Below are positions 1-7,479 of a stretch of 24,926 nucleotides of DNA, piece after piece (the stretch's first letter is position 1; each line of letters starts with the position of its first letter). Origin of the DNA: DATCIH01 sp036507955 (GTDB lineage Bacteria; Bacillota; Clostridia; Clostridiales; Clostridiaceae); assembly GCA_036507955.1 (NCBI GenBank), contig DATCIH010000151.1, positions 1-24,926 on the forward strand. Direction: 5' to 3'. A program made the translations under genes and the position numbers. The notes below the pieces were generated by a model. The model did not search any database. It saw only the letters and a list, made by a program, of their open reading frames with translations, and was not told the DNA's origin.

Positions 1-48
1 ATATTCATCTATAAATTGAACTAAGTTTAACTCTGGTTGCTTTGCCAT
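1..48 (-). CDS. 5' end of an SOS-regulated gene, possibly a transposase (partial)
   Basis: Only the first 16 codons are in the window, read leftward from ATG at 48-46 (MAKQPELNLVQFIDEY). A GGAG ribosome binding site at 57-60 lies 8 bases upstream of the start. The promoter just upstream carries two LexA-type boxes, so the gene is probably induced by DNA damage. The start faintly resembles N-termini of IS1595-type transposases, and its position beside a truncated gene fits a mobile element. Sixteen residues are too few to decide, and any other SOS gene is possible. The reading of a start codon is firm; the product is unknown. Confidence 0.6.
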   Translation of the reverse strand, partial: MAKQPELNLVQFIDEY

Positions 49-60
49 AACAACAACTCC

Positions 61-110
61 TTCGAACATATGTTTATATTAATTCTACCAAACATTTGTT
101 CGAATGTAAA
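61..110 (-). promoter_or_regulatory. Leftward promoter with two LexA (SOS) boxes
   Basis: On the minus strand TTTACA (110-105) and TAGAAT (87-82) are separated by exactly 17 bases. One box, CAAACATTTGTTCG on the plus strand (89-102), fills the spacer between -35 and -10. A second, CGAACATATGTTTA (63-76), lies between -10 and the ribosome binding site. Both match the Gram-positive SOS consensus GAAC-N4-GTTC with one deviation. They also form a 15-base inverted repeat (61-75 with 90-104, one mismatch). The placement is what is expected of a repressor site. Confidence 0.72.
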
Positions 111-127
111 GGATATACTGAGGCAAC

Positions 128-156
128 TTGATAGTCATGTAAAATAATATTAGAAT
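128..156 (+). promoter_or_regulatory. Candidate rightward promoter at the junction with the esterase remnant
   Basis: TTGATA (128-133), a 17-base spacer and TAGAAT (151-156) form a good sigma-A-type promoter facing the sugar operon. The -35 lies left of the point where esterase homology begins (about 138-141) and the -10 lies inside it. This may be a hybrid promoter formed when the esterase gene was truncated. It has not been tested. Confidence 0.45.
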
Positions 157-395
157 TTTCAATGGATGGGTCAAATTTAAAATTTGATGGTCCTAAGGGC
201 AAGGGTTTTAAGATATGCTCAAAGGATGGGGATTACAAAGAAGCTGAGGTAGAAATAATAGATAATAAGGTTATAGTATATAATAAGGCTATTAAATATC
301 CAGTTGCAGTATCCTATGGCTGGGGCAATTTCGTAGAGGTAAATCTTTATAATGCAGAAGACTTACCTGCTAGTCCCTTTAGGACTAAGCTTTGA
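138..395 (+). pseudogene. 3' remnant of a sialate O-acetylesterase (SGNH-type) gene
   Basis: The 77 residues from ATG 162 match only the C-terminal beta domain of sialate O-acetylesterases. Key stretches are GFKICSKDG, VAVSYGWGN, NLYNAEDLPASPFRT. Homology-like sequence continues in frame upstream of that ATG to about position 138 (KIILEFS), with no start codon or ribosome binding site. It is then cut by a TAG at 132-134. The catalytic SGNH part is absent, so this cannot be an active esterase. Intact enzymes of this family are several hundred residues long. The gene probably once headed the following sugar operon and lost its 5' part by insertion or deletion next to the leftward element. Confidence 0.75.
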
Positions 396-409
396 TAGAG
401 GTGATTAAT

Positions 410-1165
410 ATGGACTTTTCAATATGTATAGATGCTTTATATAATAAAAAGGATTTTTATGAAGCTATGAGCGAGGTAAAAGGTTTAGGCTATAAAGCCA
501 TAGAATTTTGGTCATGGTGGGACAAAGATCTTGAAAAATTAGTTAAAACAAAGGATGAATTAGGCTTAGAGATTGCAACCTTCTGCACTAAAATGATAAG
601 CTTAACTGAAGAAGAAAATAGGACTAAATATATTGAAGGCTTAAAGGAATCTATTGCTGTATGTAAAAGCTTAGGCTGCAAGAGTCTAATAAGCCAGGTA
701 GGGAATGAAGTTTTAAAGCTTTCAAGAGAAGAACAGATAGAAAGTATAATAAAAGGTCTAAAGGAAGCAGCACCTTATCTTGAAAATTCTGATATAACTC
801 TAGTTGTGGAGCCTTTAAATACTAAGGTAGACCATAAGGGATATTTTTTATCTAGCTCTGAGGAAGCCTTCCATATAATAAAAGAGGTAGGAAGTCCTAA
901 GGTTAAGGTGCTATATGATATATATCATCAGCAAATAACAGAGGGAAATATTATTTCTACCATATTAGAGAACATTGATAATATAGGACATTTTCATTCT
1001 GCAGGAAACCCAGGAAGACATGAACTTTATACTGGAGAGCTTAATTATTCTAATATAATAAGGGAAATCAGAAAAACCTCCTATAAAGGTTATTTTGGAC
1101 TTGAGTATTTTCCAATAGAGGAAGCAAAAAAAGGATTATTGAAGCTTTTAAAGGAGGATAATTAA
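410..1165 (+). CDS. Hydroxypyruvate isomerase-like sugar isomerase/epimerase (TIM barrel)
   Basis: A 251-residue protein of the xylose-isomerase-like TIM barrel (AP endonuclease 2) superfamily, closest in pattern to Hyi. Putative metal ligands are Glu134 (VVEPLNTK), Asp170 (VLYDIYHQQ), His196 (GHFHSAGNPGRHE) and Glu232 (GLEYFP). The HSAGNPGRHEL and YHQQ segments are typical of the Hyi group. It should interconvert a small keto/aldo sugar or sugar acid in the cytoplasm; the substrate is not visible. An upstream TTG at 392 extends the frame by six codons, but ATG 410 is preferred because AGAGGTGA lies just upstream at a good distance. It follows the esterase remnant and overlaps the next gene by one base (TAATG), so it is part of an operon. 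Confidence 0.8.
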   Translation: MDFSICIDALYNKKDFYEAMSEVKGLGYKAIEFWSWWDKDLEKLVKTKDELGLEIATFCTKMISLTEEENRTKYIEGLKESIAVCKSLGCKSLISQVGNEVLKLSREEQIESIIKGLKEAAPYLENSDITLVVEPLNTKVDHKGYFLSSSEEAFHIIKEVGSPKVKVLYDIYHQQITEGNIISTILENIDNIGHFHSAGNPGRHELYTGELNYSNIIREIRKTSYKGYFGLEYFPIEEAKKGLLKLLKEDN

Positions 1166-2130
1166 TGGGTACCAATTTTACATCAGAGGTAAGAAAAGAT
1201 TTTATAAAAGGCATAGATATAATTATCTTAAGATCAGATAATTGCGAAGCTTATATAGCACCGTCCCTAGGAGCAAATCTTTGTAGATTTTCTTATAAGG
1301 GCAAAAATATTATTGACTATAAAGAGGAAGCTTTATTAAGTAGCTATTTCACAGGCACTCCTATATTATATCCAACCCCTAACCGAGTTAAAAACGGCAA
1401 ATTTACTTATTTAGGTAAGGAATATATAGAGCAAAAAAATGGTGAGAGGATATTGATCCATGGCTTAGTATTTAATGAAACTTGGGAGTATGATAAGGTA
1501 GTTATAACCGAAGAATCGATTTCTATAAAGCTCCATCTTAACTTTTTACCAGGAAAAAGTTACTACGAAGCCTTTCCCTTTAATAGTACAATATGGGTAG
1601 AGTATATTTTATACGGTGATGGCTTAAAGCTTATATACACAATAGAAAATAATGATAACAAGGCTTTACCCTTTGGTTTTGCTGTCCATCCATATTTCAC
1701 AAAGCTTTCAGGAGATGAAGGTACTCTTATTGAAATGCCTGCAGCTTCCATATTAGAATGCAAAGAGGGCTATTTCACTACAGGAAAAACTATTCCTGTG
1801 AAAGGAACGAGCTTTGACCTACTTAGTCCAGTTAAAGTAGGAAGTTTAAAACTTGATACAAATTATACTGATCTAGATGTTAATAAACCATCAATAATTA
1901 CCTATGAGGGCTTGGATTTTAGCTTAAATATTAGTTGCACAGAGGATTTTAAGCATATAGTCTTATATACTCCGAAAGGAACAGATTATTTTTGCTTAGA
2001 AAATCAGACCTCCTCCATCGATGCCCATAATGTTTATGACAAGGGCTTTAAAGAGCTCTCAGGACTCATTGTTTTAGCTAAGGGAAAAAGTAAATCTGGC
2101 TTTATAGATTATAAAATAATAAAATTTTAG
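1165..2130 (+). CDS. Aldose 1-epimerase (galactose mutarotase)-like protein
   Basis: A 321-residue beta-sandwich protein of the aldose epimerase family, which equilibrates alpha and beta anomers of free sugars or sugar derivatives. Recognisable pieces are the substrate-site NR (73-74, PTPNRVKNGKF), His99 (RILIHGLV) and the catalytic-type His175 (FAVHPYF). A C-terminal FCLENQTSSIDA stretch supplies a likely catalytic glutamate. It has no signal peptide, so it should act in the cytoplasm. Its ATG overlaps the stop of the isomerase gene, which implies translational coupling, and the lactonase gene starts 9 bases after it. The specific sugar cannot be inferred; the set could process oxidised or amino sugars. 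Confidence 0.82.
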   Translation: MGTNFTSEVRKDFIKGIDIIILRSDNCEAYIAPSLGANLCRFSYKGKNIIDYKEEALLSSYFTGTPILYPTPNRVKNGKFTYLGKEYIEQKNGERILIHGLVFNETWEYDKVVITEESISIKLHLNFLPGKSYYEAFPFNSTIWVEYILYGDGLKLIYTIENNDNKALPFGFAVHPYFTKLSGDEGTLIEMPAASILECKEGYFTTGKTIPVKGTSFDLLSPVKVGSLKLDTNYTDLDVNKPSIITYEGLDFSLNISCTEDFKHIVLYTPKGTDYFCLENQTSSIDAHNVYDKGFKELSGLIVLAKGKSKSGFIDYKIIKF

Positions 2131-2139
2131 GAGGAAGAA

Positions 2140-3210
2140 ATGAAATATATAGCATATATAGGAACCTATACAGAGGATAATAGCCATGGAATTTACATGT
2201 ATGAACTTAACACAAAATCTGGGGAGTTAACACCTATTGGCTTTGCTGATAAAACAGTAAATCCGTCCTATGTCACTATTACTGATAATAAAAAATTCTT
2301 ATATTCTGTAGCTGAAACCACAGAATTTCAAGGAACTGTAGGAGGAGGGGTTGCAGCCTTTTCCATAGATAATATAGAGAAAAGACCAAAACTTATAAAT
2401 GTTCAGCCAACCCTTGGTAAACACTCCTGCCACATAATAATTGATAGCACAAATAAATACATTTTTGTGGCTAACTACAGCGAAGGAACAGTATCACAGT
2501 TTCCAGTTATGGAAGATGGAAGTATAGGAGAGCTAATGCGCACCATTAAGCATATAGGTTCCGGACCAAATAAAGAAAGGCAGGAAATGCCACATATGCA
2601 CTATGTAGCTCTTACCAAGAATGAAAAATACTTATTAACGGTTGATCTTGGTTTAGACAGTGTAAGTCTATATCGCTTTGAAGGTGGAAAGGGAGATATG
2701 TCTCTAGATGAGGATGCTTCCATTGTTGTAGCACCTGGCTCTGGGCCAAGACATCTTCAGTTCCATCCGAATAATAAATATTTATATATAGTCACTGAAC
2801 TTTCAAGTGAAGTTATAGTTTATGAATTTGACAGCAAAAGTTATAAATTTAAACATATGCAAACTATATCCACCTTACCAGACAATTTTAAGGGCAATAG
2901 TACCTGCGCCGCAATACATATAAATAAGGAAGGTAACTTCCTTTATGCCTCCAATAGGGGTGATGACAGCATAGCTGTATATAAGGTGGAAGAAACAGGA
3001 AATCTTAAGCTAATAGAGATAATGCCAACTAATGGGAAAACTCCTAGAGATTTCGCATTAGATCCAACTGAAAGCTTCCTATATTCAGCAAATCAAGATT
3101 CAAATGAAATTACTGCTTTTTTGGTTGATAAGGAATATGGAACTTTGAAACCCTTAGATTTTAAGATAAGTATAAATAAACCTGTATGCATTAAATTCTT
3201 AGAAGTATAA
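2140..3210 (+). CDS. Lactonase family protein (6-phosphogluconolactonase-like beta-propeller)
   Basis: A 356-residue protein of the seven-bladed propeller lactonase family (PF10282 type). The family start YIAYIGTYT is present. So are repeated propeller strands such as PSYVTITDNKKFLYSV, HIIIDSTNKYIFVANY, GPRHLQFHPNNKYLYIV and PRDFALDPTESFLYSANQ. Members hydrolyse sugar lactones, including 6-phosphogluconolactone. Here the link to an isomerase and a mutarotase points to a pathway in which a sugar is oxidised to a lactone and opened. AGGAGGAAG sits just upstream of ATG 2140. It is the last gene of the operon, and a new promoter for the DedA gene starts directly after it. Confidence 0.85.
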   Translation: MKYIAYIGTYTEDNSHGIYMYELNTKSGELTPIGFADKTVNPSYVTITDNKKFLYSVAETTEFQGTVGGGVAAFSIDNIEKRPKLINVQPTLGKHSCHIIIDSTNKYIFVANYSEGTVSQFPVMEDGSIGELMRTIKHIGSGPNKERQEMPHMHYVALTKNEKYLLTVDLGLDSVSLYRFEGGKGDMSLDEDASIVVAPGSGPRHLQFHPNNKYLYIVTELSSEVIVYEFDSKSYKFKHMQTISTLPDNFKGNSTCAAIHINKEGNFLYASNRGDDSIAVYKVEETGNLKLIEIMPTNGKTPRDFALDPTESFLYSANQDSNEITAFLVDKEYGTLKPLDFKISINKPVCIKFLEV

Positions 3211-3220
3211 GAGAAAAATA

Positions 3221-3229
3221 TGGTATAAT
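3221..3229 (+). promoter_or_regulatory. Extended -10 promoter for the DedA gene
   Basis: TGGTATAAT (3221-3229) is a consensus -10 with the TGn extension. No good -35 is seen at 17 bases, as is usual for extended -10 promoters. It lies 41 bases before ATG 3271. Confidence 0.5.
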
Positions 3230-3270
3230 TAAAAATAATTATTTTATCAAAAGAGGAAGGAAGTTATTGT

Positions 3271-3921
3271 ATGATTGGACAATTTTTCGGATTTATACTC
3301 CACATAGATAAATCTTTAGATGTAGTCATTAAAAATTATGGTACATTGGTATATTTATTTTTTTTCTTAGTTGTATTCTGTGAAACTGGCCTAGTTATTA
3401 TACCATTTTTACCAGGAGACTCCTTGGTCTTTGCAGCTAGTGCCTTTGCAGCAAGGCTTTCTAGCCCTTTAAATATATGGCTAGTGTTTTTAATTTTTTC
3501 AACCGCTGCAATTATTGGAGATACAGTTAATTATCAGATTGGCTATTTTTTTGGTGAAAAGTTATTTAGTAATAGTAACTCAAAGCTATTTAAAAGAGCA
3601 TATCTGGATAAAACCCATAATTTTTACGATAAGCATGGCTCAGTAACTATTATAATTGCTAGGTTTATGCCTATAATTCGAACCTTCGCACCCTTTGTAG
3701 CAGGAATAGGCAAAATGAACTACTTTAAATTCTTAGCTTATAATGTTGTCGGTGGAATAGGATGGGTTGCTGTATTTTGTATATCAGGATATTTTTTTGG
3801 GAATATTCCCTTTATTCAGGCTCATTTTACTGAAGTCGTATATTTTATTATATTTGTATCCCTATTACCAGCAATAATAGCCTTTATAAAAAGTATAGTT
3901 GGAAATAGAAAAGTTGCTTAA
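3271..3921 (+). CDS. DedA family membrane protein
   Basis: A 216-residue integral membrane protein of the DedA/SNARE-associated (VTT) family, implicated in flipping lipids such as undecaprenyl phosphate or phosphatidylethanolamine and in envelope homeostasis. The diagnostic segments are CETGLVIIPFLPGDSL (the E and PGDSL signature) and ARFMPIIRTFAPFVAGIGKM (the conserved R...R and G residues). About five hydrophobic segments are visible. GAGGAAGG lies upstream of ATG 3271. It appears to be a single-gene unit with its own promoter and a terminator behind it, so its position after the sugar operon is probably incidental. Which lipid it moves cannot be told. Confidence 0.9.
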   Translation: MIGQFFGFILHIDKSLDVVIKNYGTLVYLFFFLVVFCETGLVIIPFLPGDSLVFAASAFAARLSSPLNIWLVFLIFSTAAIIGDTVNYQIGYFFGEKLFSNSNSKLFKRAYLDKTHNFYDKHGSVTIIIARFMPIIRTFAPFVAGIGKMNYFKFLAYNVVGGIGWVAVFCISGYFFGNIPFIQAHFTEVVYFIIFVSLLPAIIAFIKSIVGNRKVA

Positions 3922-3925
3922 TAAA

Positions 3926-3953
3926 AAAAACCTTTAAACTTTTACAGGTTTTT
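3926..3953 (+). terminator. Weak hairpin after the DedA gene
   Basis: AAAAACCT (3926-3933) pairs with AGGTTTTT (3946-3953) across a 12-base loop. The right arm supplies a short T-run, so it could act as a weak intrinsic terminator just behind the stop codon. Confidence 0.45.
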
Positions 3954-3961
3954 ATATTTAC

Positions 3962-4000
3962 GAAGTAAGAAGCAGCAACCTTGCTTCTTATTTCATTTTG
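3962..4000 (+). terminator. Rho-independent terminator
   Basis: A 13-pair stem (3962-3974 with 3982-3994, one G-T pair, core TAAGAAGCA/TGCTTCTTA) has a 7-base loop and is followed by a T-rich tail. It separates the DedA unit from the deacetylase cluster. Confidence 0.7.
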
Positions 4001-4064
4001 TTAAAGGAAGAAAGATATTTTTGCAGAATAATATTCGTAATATATATATACTAGGAGGTTTGTT

Positions 4065-4904
4065 ATGCTGTTTAATGATATTAAAATGAAATTTCCCTTG
4101 GGTAAAGCTAAATGCCTTACCTTAAGTTATGATGATGGAGTGCTGCAGGATAAGAAATTGATACAGATATTAAATAAATATAATATAAAGGCTACCTTTA
4201 ATTTGAATTCAGGTATGTTTGGCCAGGTAGATTCCTTTATTTATGAGGGTAAAAAAGTAATTCACAATCATGTAGCAAAAGAAGAGATTCCTGAGGTTTA
4301 TAAAGGTCATGAGGTTGCTATTCATACTGTATCCCATCCCCATCTTGAAAATCTCACTAAAATAGGCATTACTTCAGAGGTCTTTAGAGATAAGCAAGCC
4401 TTAGAGGACTTACTAGACTACCCTGTACGGGGCATGGCATATCCTTATGGTACCTATAATGATGCAGTGGTTGATGTTTTAAAAAGTTTAGAGGTAGAGT
4501 ATTCAAGAACTACTAAGGAACATCATGGGTTTTATCTTCCTGAGGACACCTTAAGGTTAGAAGCTACCTGTCACCATGCCTATCCTAAGTTAATGGAACT
4601 AGGAGCTAAGTTCTTGAAGGATGAAGGACCTGATATGAAGCTATTTTATCTATGGGGGCATAGCTATGAATTTGACACATATGATAATTGGAGTATAATA
4701 GAAAATCTTTCAAGCTTATTAGCTTACAAGTTAGACATCTGGTATGCTACAAATATTGAGGTGTTTGACTACTTAAAAGCTCTAAAGGAATTGAAATTTT
4801 CGTGTAATGCTAAAAGTGTATATAATCCTACTGGATTAATATTGTATTTTACTAAAGAGGATATTCCATATGAAATAAAACCAGGTAGTACTATTCTTTT
4901 ATAA
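4065..4904 (+). CDS. Polysaccharide deacetylase-like (CE4/NodB fold) protein
   Basis: A 279-residue protein with NodB-fold motifs. These are SYDDG (21-25, catalytic/metal aspartates), HTVSHPH (87-93, metal His-x3-His), RGMAYPYG, and WGHSYEFD near the C-terminus in place of the usual late histidine motif. There is no signal peptide or membrane segment, so unlike peptidoglycan deacetylases it should act inside the cell, probably on a small N-acetylated or uronate-containing saccharide. AGGAGG precedes ATG 4065. The next gene starts 27 bases after the stop. The substrate is unknown. Confidence 0.8.
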   Translation: MLFNDIKMKFPLGKAKCLTLSYDDGVLQDKKLIQILNKYNIKATFNLNSGMFGQVDSFIYEGKKVIHNHVAKEEIPEVYKGHEVAIHTVSHPHLENLTKIGITSEVFRDKQALEDLLDYPVRGMAYPYGTYNDAVVDVLKSLEVEYSRTTKEHHGFYLPEDTLRLEATCHHAYPKLMELGAKFLKDEGPDMKLFYLWGHSYEFDTYDNWSIIENLSSLLAYKLDIWYATNIEVFDYLKALKELKFSCNAKSVYNPTGLILYFTKEDIPYEIKPGSTILL

Positions 4905-4931
4905 TAAGAATTTAGTTTAGGAGGAATTTCT

Positions 4932-5639
4932 ATGTTAAATTTTATAGGTATAGGAAGTGCCTTCAACACAAGCCTTGGAAACACCAGCGCTTATATAAAA
5001 GAAGGTAATAAAATGCTCCTTATAGATTGTGGAGGAACTGTATTTCATAAAATAAGAAGCTTAAAACTACTAGATGATTTGTTGGGACTCTATGTGGTAA
5101 TAACCCATACTCATCCTGATCATGTAGGTTCCTTAGGTGATCTGATATTTTATAATTATTATATATTAAAGAGAAAAGTAGACCTTATATTTCCAGAGGA
5201 AGATAAACTTAGGACAATTTTAAGAGGCCTAGGTGTGTCTGATAATATGTATAGTATTAATACAAGTAAAAACTTAAATATTTATATGGGGACGTCTTGC
5301 AATATAAACTTTATTCCTACGATACATGTTGATACTATTCCTTCCTATGGCTTCATTTTTAAAGGGTTAAGGGATAATTTTTATTATAGTGGAGATTCAA
5401 ATAGCTTGAAGTATGAAATAATAGATTTGCTTAGACAAGGTACAATCGATGCTATATATCAAGATACTTGTGGCTTGGATTACCCAGGTAATGGACATAT
5501 GTCCTTTGATAAATTATGTAGTATAGTTCCTAAGGAGCTAAGAAGTAAGGTGTTCTGCATTCATCAAGATGAAACTTTAGATTTAAATAAGGTTAGGAAA
5601 GAGGGCTTTCTCCTTCCCGAACCTAAATTGAGGTGGTAG
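4932..5639 (+). CDS. MBL-fold metal-dependent hydrolase
   Basis: A 235-residue metallo-beta-lactamase-fold protein. The metal motif HTHPDH occupies residues 59-64, and further ligand candidates are IHVDTIPSYGF, YYSGDS and the C-terminal CIHQDE. The compact single-domain layout is like the RNase Z/phosphodiesterase branch, but the substrate cannot be named from the sequence. AGGAGG lies upstream of ATG 4932. Its stop is one base from the start of the SRAP gene, so the two are translationally coupled. Confidence 0.8.
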   Translation: MLNFIGIGSAFNTSLGNTSAYIKEGNKMLLIDCGGTVFHKIRSLKLLDDLLGLYVVITHTHPDHVGSLGDLIFYNYYILKRKVDLIFPEEDKLRTILRGLGVSDNMYSINTSKNLNIYMGTSCNINFIPTIHVDTIPSYGFIFKGLRDNFYYSGDSNSLKYEIIDLLRQGTIDAIYQDTCGLDYPGNGHMSFDKLCSIVPKELRSKVFCIHQDETLDLNKVRKEGFLLPEPKLRW

Positions 5640-5640
5640 T

Positions 5641-6183
5641 ATGTGTGCCAGATATGTGATTTTAACAGAGGAAGAAAATAGAGAAATAATGAGGATATTA
5701 AGAGAAATAAACGATAAATATAAAGATCAGTCAGACGCAGTTACAACAGGAGAGATATTTCCAAGTAACAAAGCTCCAGTAATAATAGAAGAAAAGGAGA
5801 AGTCCTCCTCAGAGGTTTTCAAATGGGGCTACCCAGGCTTTAATAACTCTAGATGCCTTATACCTGCCAGCGGTTTCTTTGAGTGGAAGGAAGAAGGTAA
5901 AAGAAAGGATAAATATTTAATAAGGCTCAAAAGTAGTAATTTCTTTTATATGGCAGGCTTATGTCGAACCTTTATAGATAATGAGGGGAAAGCATACAGC
6001 GCCTTTGTTGTTATAACCACTCAAGCAAATAGTGATATGAAAAGAATCCATGACCGGATGCCTGTTATATTAGGTGAAGAGGCTGCTTATAGCTTTATAA
6101 AAAGGAAAGAGAGCATAGCTTCTATTCAAAAACTAATTGTCCCTTATTCTGAAACTTTATCCATTGAAAAAGTTGTAAAATAG
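5641..6183 (+). CDS. SRAP (YedK/HMCES-type) abasic-site protein with an internal deletion
   Basis: SRAP proteins shield abasic sites in single-stranded DNA by a covalent link through Cys2. Here Cys2 (MCARY), the WGYPGF strand, RCLIPASGFFEW with active-site Glu81, and HDRMP with His137 are all present. The protein is only 180 residues. Between WGYPGF (67) and RCLIPA (71) there are only three residues, where relatives carry about 25-27, including the NAR...ET motif whose Asn and Arg hold the abasic deoxyribose. The frame is open on both sides, so this is an in-frame loss, not a frameshift. It may still bind Cys2-linked DNA poorly, do something else, or be decaying. It is coupled to the preceding hydrolase gene. 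Confidence 0.85.
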   Translation: MCARYVILTEEENREIMRILREINDKYKDQSDAVTTGEIFPSNKAPVIIEEKEKSSSEVFKWGYPGFNNSRCLIPASGFFEWKEEGKRKDKYLIRLKSSNFFYMAGLCRTFIDNEGKAYSAFVVITTQANSDMKRIHDRMPVILGEEAAYSFIKRKESIASIQKLIVPYSETLSIEKVVK

Positions 6184-6192
6184 TAATATAAT
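6164..6192 (+). promoter_or_regulatory. Promoter of the uxuB-like/kdgF-like/manA operon
   Basis: TTGAAA (6164-6169), a 17-base spacer and TATAAT (6187-6192) form a near-consensus sigma-A promoter. The -35 lies inside the last codons of the SRAP gene. It is 40 bases before ATG 6232. Confidence 0.7.
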
Positions 6193-6197
6193 TAAAT

Positions 6198-6211
6198 TGT
6201 TCACGTTAACA
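6198..6211 (+). promoter_or_regulatory. Candidate operator at the transcription start of the uronate operon
   Basis: TGTTCACGTTAACA is a short imperfect palindrome that starts 6 bases after the -10, where a repressor would block initiation. The regulator is unknown, and the match to any known consensus is not clear. Confidence 0.3.
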
Positions 6212-6231
6212 TAAGAAGGAGGAATATATAA

Positions 6232-7077
6232 ATGGAAGTTAATTTAAAGGATAAGGTAGTTGTTATAACTGGAGCGGGAGGAGTATTATGCAGTAGCTTT
6301 GCTAAGGCATTAGCTAGCAAAGGGTATAAGATTGCCCTTCTTGATTTAAATAAAAAAAGTGTTGATAAGTTAGCAGAGGAGATTACTAAAGAGGGGGGAA
6401 CCGCCCTGGCTTTTGAAGCAAATGTGCTGCAGATAGATAGCCTCAAGGCTGCGAGAGAACTTATAAATGAAAAGCTAGGAAGTTGCGACATATTAATTAA
6501 TGGAGCTGGAGGGAATAGTCCTAAGGGAACCACCAGCAAGGAATATTTATTTCCAGAGGATTTAAAGGAGAAAAAAGAAGGAGAGGTTACCTTTTTTGAT
6601 TTAGATCCTAAAGGAATTGAATTTGTTTTTAATTTAAACTTCTTAGGTACCTTGCTTCCTTCCCAATGCTTTGCGAAAGATATGGCAATTAAAAATAGTG
6701 GAGTAATAATAAATATATCCTCTATGAATGCCTTCACTCCTTTAACAAAAATTCCAGCCTATAGTGGTGCAAAGGCAGCGGTGTCAAACTTCACTAAGTG
6801 GCTGGCCGTTCATCTGTCAAAGGTTAATATAAGAGTTAATGCAATAGCTCCTGGCTTTTTTGTAACTGATCAAAACAGGGGAATGCTTATAAATTCAGAT
6901 GGAAGTTATACAGAAAGGTCAGAAAAAATATTAAGAGCTACTCCAATGAATAGGTTTGGAGAAGGAGAAGAGCTTATTGGTACTTTATTATATCTTGTTG
7001 ACAATAACGCTTCAGGCTTTGTAAATGGTGTTGTAATTCCAGTGGATGGTGGTTTCTCCGCTTATTCTGGAGTCTGA
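6232..7077 (+). CDS. uxuB: SDR-type D-mannonate/D-fructuronate oxidoreductase
   Basis: A 281-residue short-chain dehydrogenase. The NAD(P)-binding TGAGGVL is at 13-19, NGAGG at 90-94, the catalytic serine in ISSMN near 163, and YSGAK gives Tyr177 and Lys181. The segment GFFVTDQNRGML after the catalytic lysine, and the long insert after NGAGG, are characteristic of the Firmicute SDR mannonate oxidoreductase group (B. subtilis YjmF/UxuB type). That enzyme interconverts D-fructuronate and D-mannonate in glucuronate breakdown. AAGGAGG precedes ATG 6232. A KdgF-like cupin and manA follow, which fits a uronate or hexose role. Other SDR substrates remain possible. Confidence 0.78.
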   Translation: MEVNLKDKVVVITGAGGVLCSSFAKALASKGYKIALLDLNKKSVDKLAEEITKEGGTALAFEANVLQIDSLKAARELINEKLGSCDILINGAGGNSPKGTTSKEYLFPEDLKEKKEGEVTFFDLDPKGIEFVFNLNFLGTLLPSQCFAKDMAIKNSGVIINISSMNAFTPLTKIPAYSGAKAAVSNFTKWLAVHLSKVNIRVNAIAPGFFVTDQNRGMLINSDGSYTERSEKILRATPMNRFGEGEELIGTLLYLVDNNASGFVNGVVIPVDGGFSAYSGV

Positions 7078-7137
7078 ATACTAACTGCCTTGCAGCTAGT
7101 GCTCAATAGTCAATTGTTGAAAGTGAGGTGACATATA

Positions 7138-7461
7138 ATGATTAATTTTAACAATGATGTACAAACTAAAGTTTTAGATGAATATACACAAAGAAAGGTA
7201 ATGGGTTCCACCTCCTCTTTAATGTTAGTTGAGATAACCTTTAAGAAGGACGGGGTTGGTGCTACTCATAGTCATGAAGCCCATGAGCAAGTAAGCTATA
7301 TTGTTAAGGGAAGCTTTGAGGTAACACTTGGGGATGAAGTAAAGGTTCTCAAGGCAGGAGACAGTTTCAGTGCAGGGTTTAACGTCCCTCATGGTGTCAA
7401 GGCCTTAGAAGATTCAATAATAATTGATTCCTTTACTCCCTTAAGACAAGATTTTCTGTAA
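7138..7461 (+). CDS. KdgF-like cupin (unsaturated uronate processing)
   Basis: A 107-residue single-domain cupin. The first motif THSHEAHEQ gives metal-ligand candidates His44, His46 and Gln51; the second, FNVPHGVKAL, gives His85. The H-x-H-x4-Q spacing and the C-terminal FTPLRQDFL agree with KdgF. KdgF speeds opening of 4,5-unsaturated galacturonate or mannuronate monomers made from pectin or alginate. It sits between the SDR oxidoreductase and manA, about 60 bases after the former, with GAGGTGA before ATG 7138. Small cupins are functionally diverse, so this is a probable and not certain assignment. Confidence 0.7.
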   Translation: MINFNNDVQTKVLDEYTQRKVMGSTSSLMLVEITFKKDGVGATHSHEAHEQVSYIVKGSFEVTLGDEVKVLKAGDSFSAGFNVPHGVKALEDSIIIDSFTPLRQDFL

Positions 7462-7479
7462 AAATAGGAGGAATATATC

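Noticed and set aside
392..409. TTG start at 392 for the isomerase-like gene
   Set aside because: It lacks a ribosome binding site and overlaps the esterase remnant; ATG 410 has a well-placed AGAGGTGA.
4021..4048. TTGCAG-16-TATATA promoter before the deacetylase gene
   Set aside because: Transcription would start inside the ribosome binding site, so it is unlikely to serve this gene.
7078..7137. Small hairpin (CTAACTGC/GCAGCTAG) before the cupin gene
   Set aside because: Eight pairs with a mismatch and no T-run; too weak to call a terminator or attenuator.
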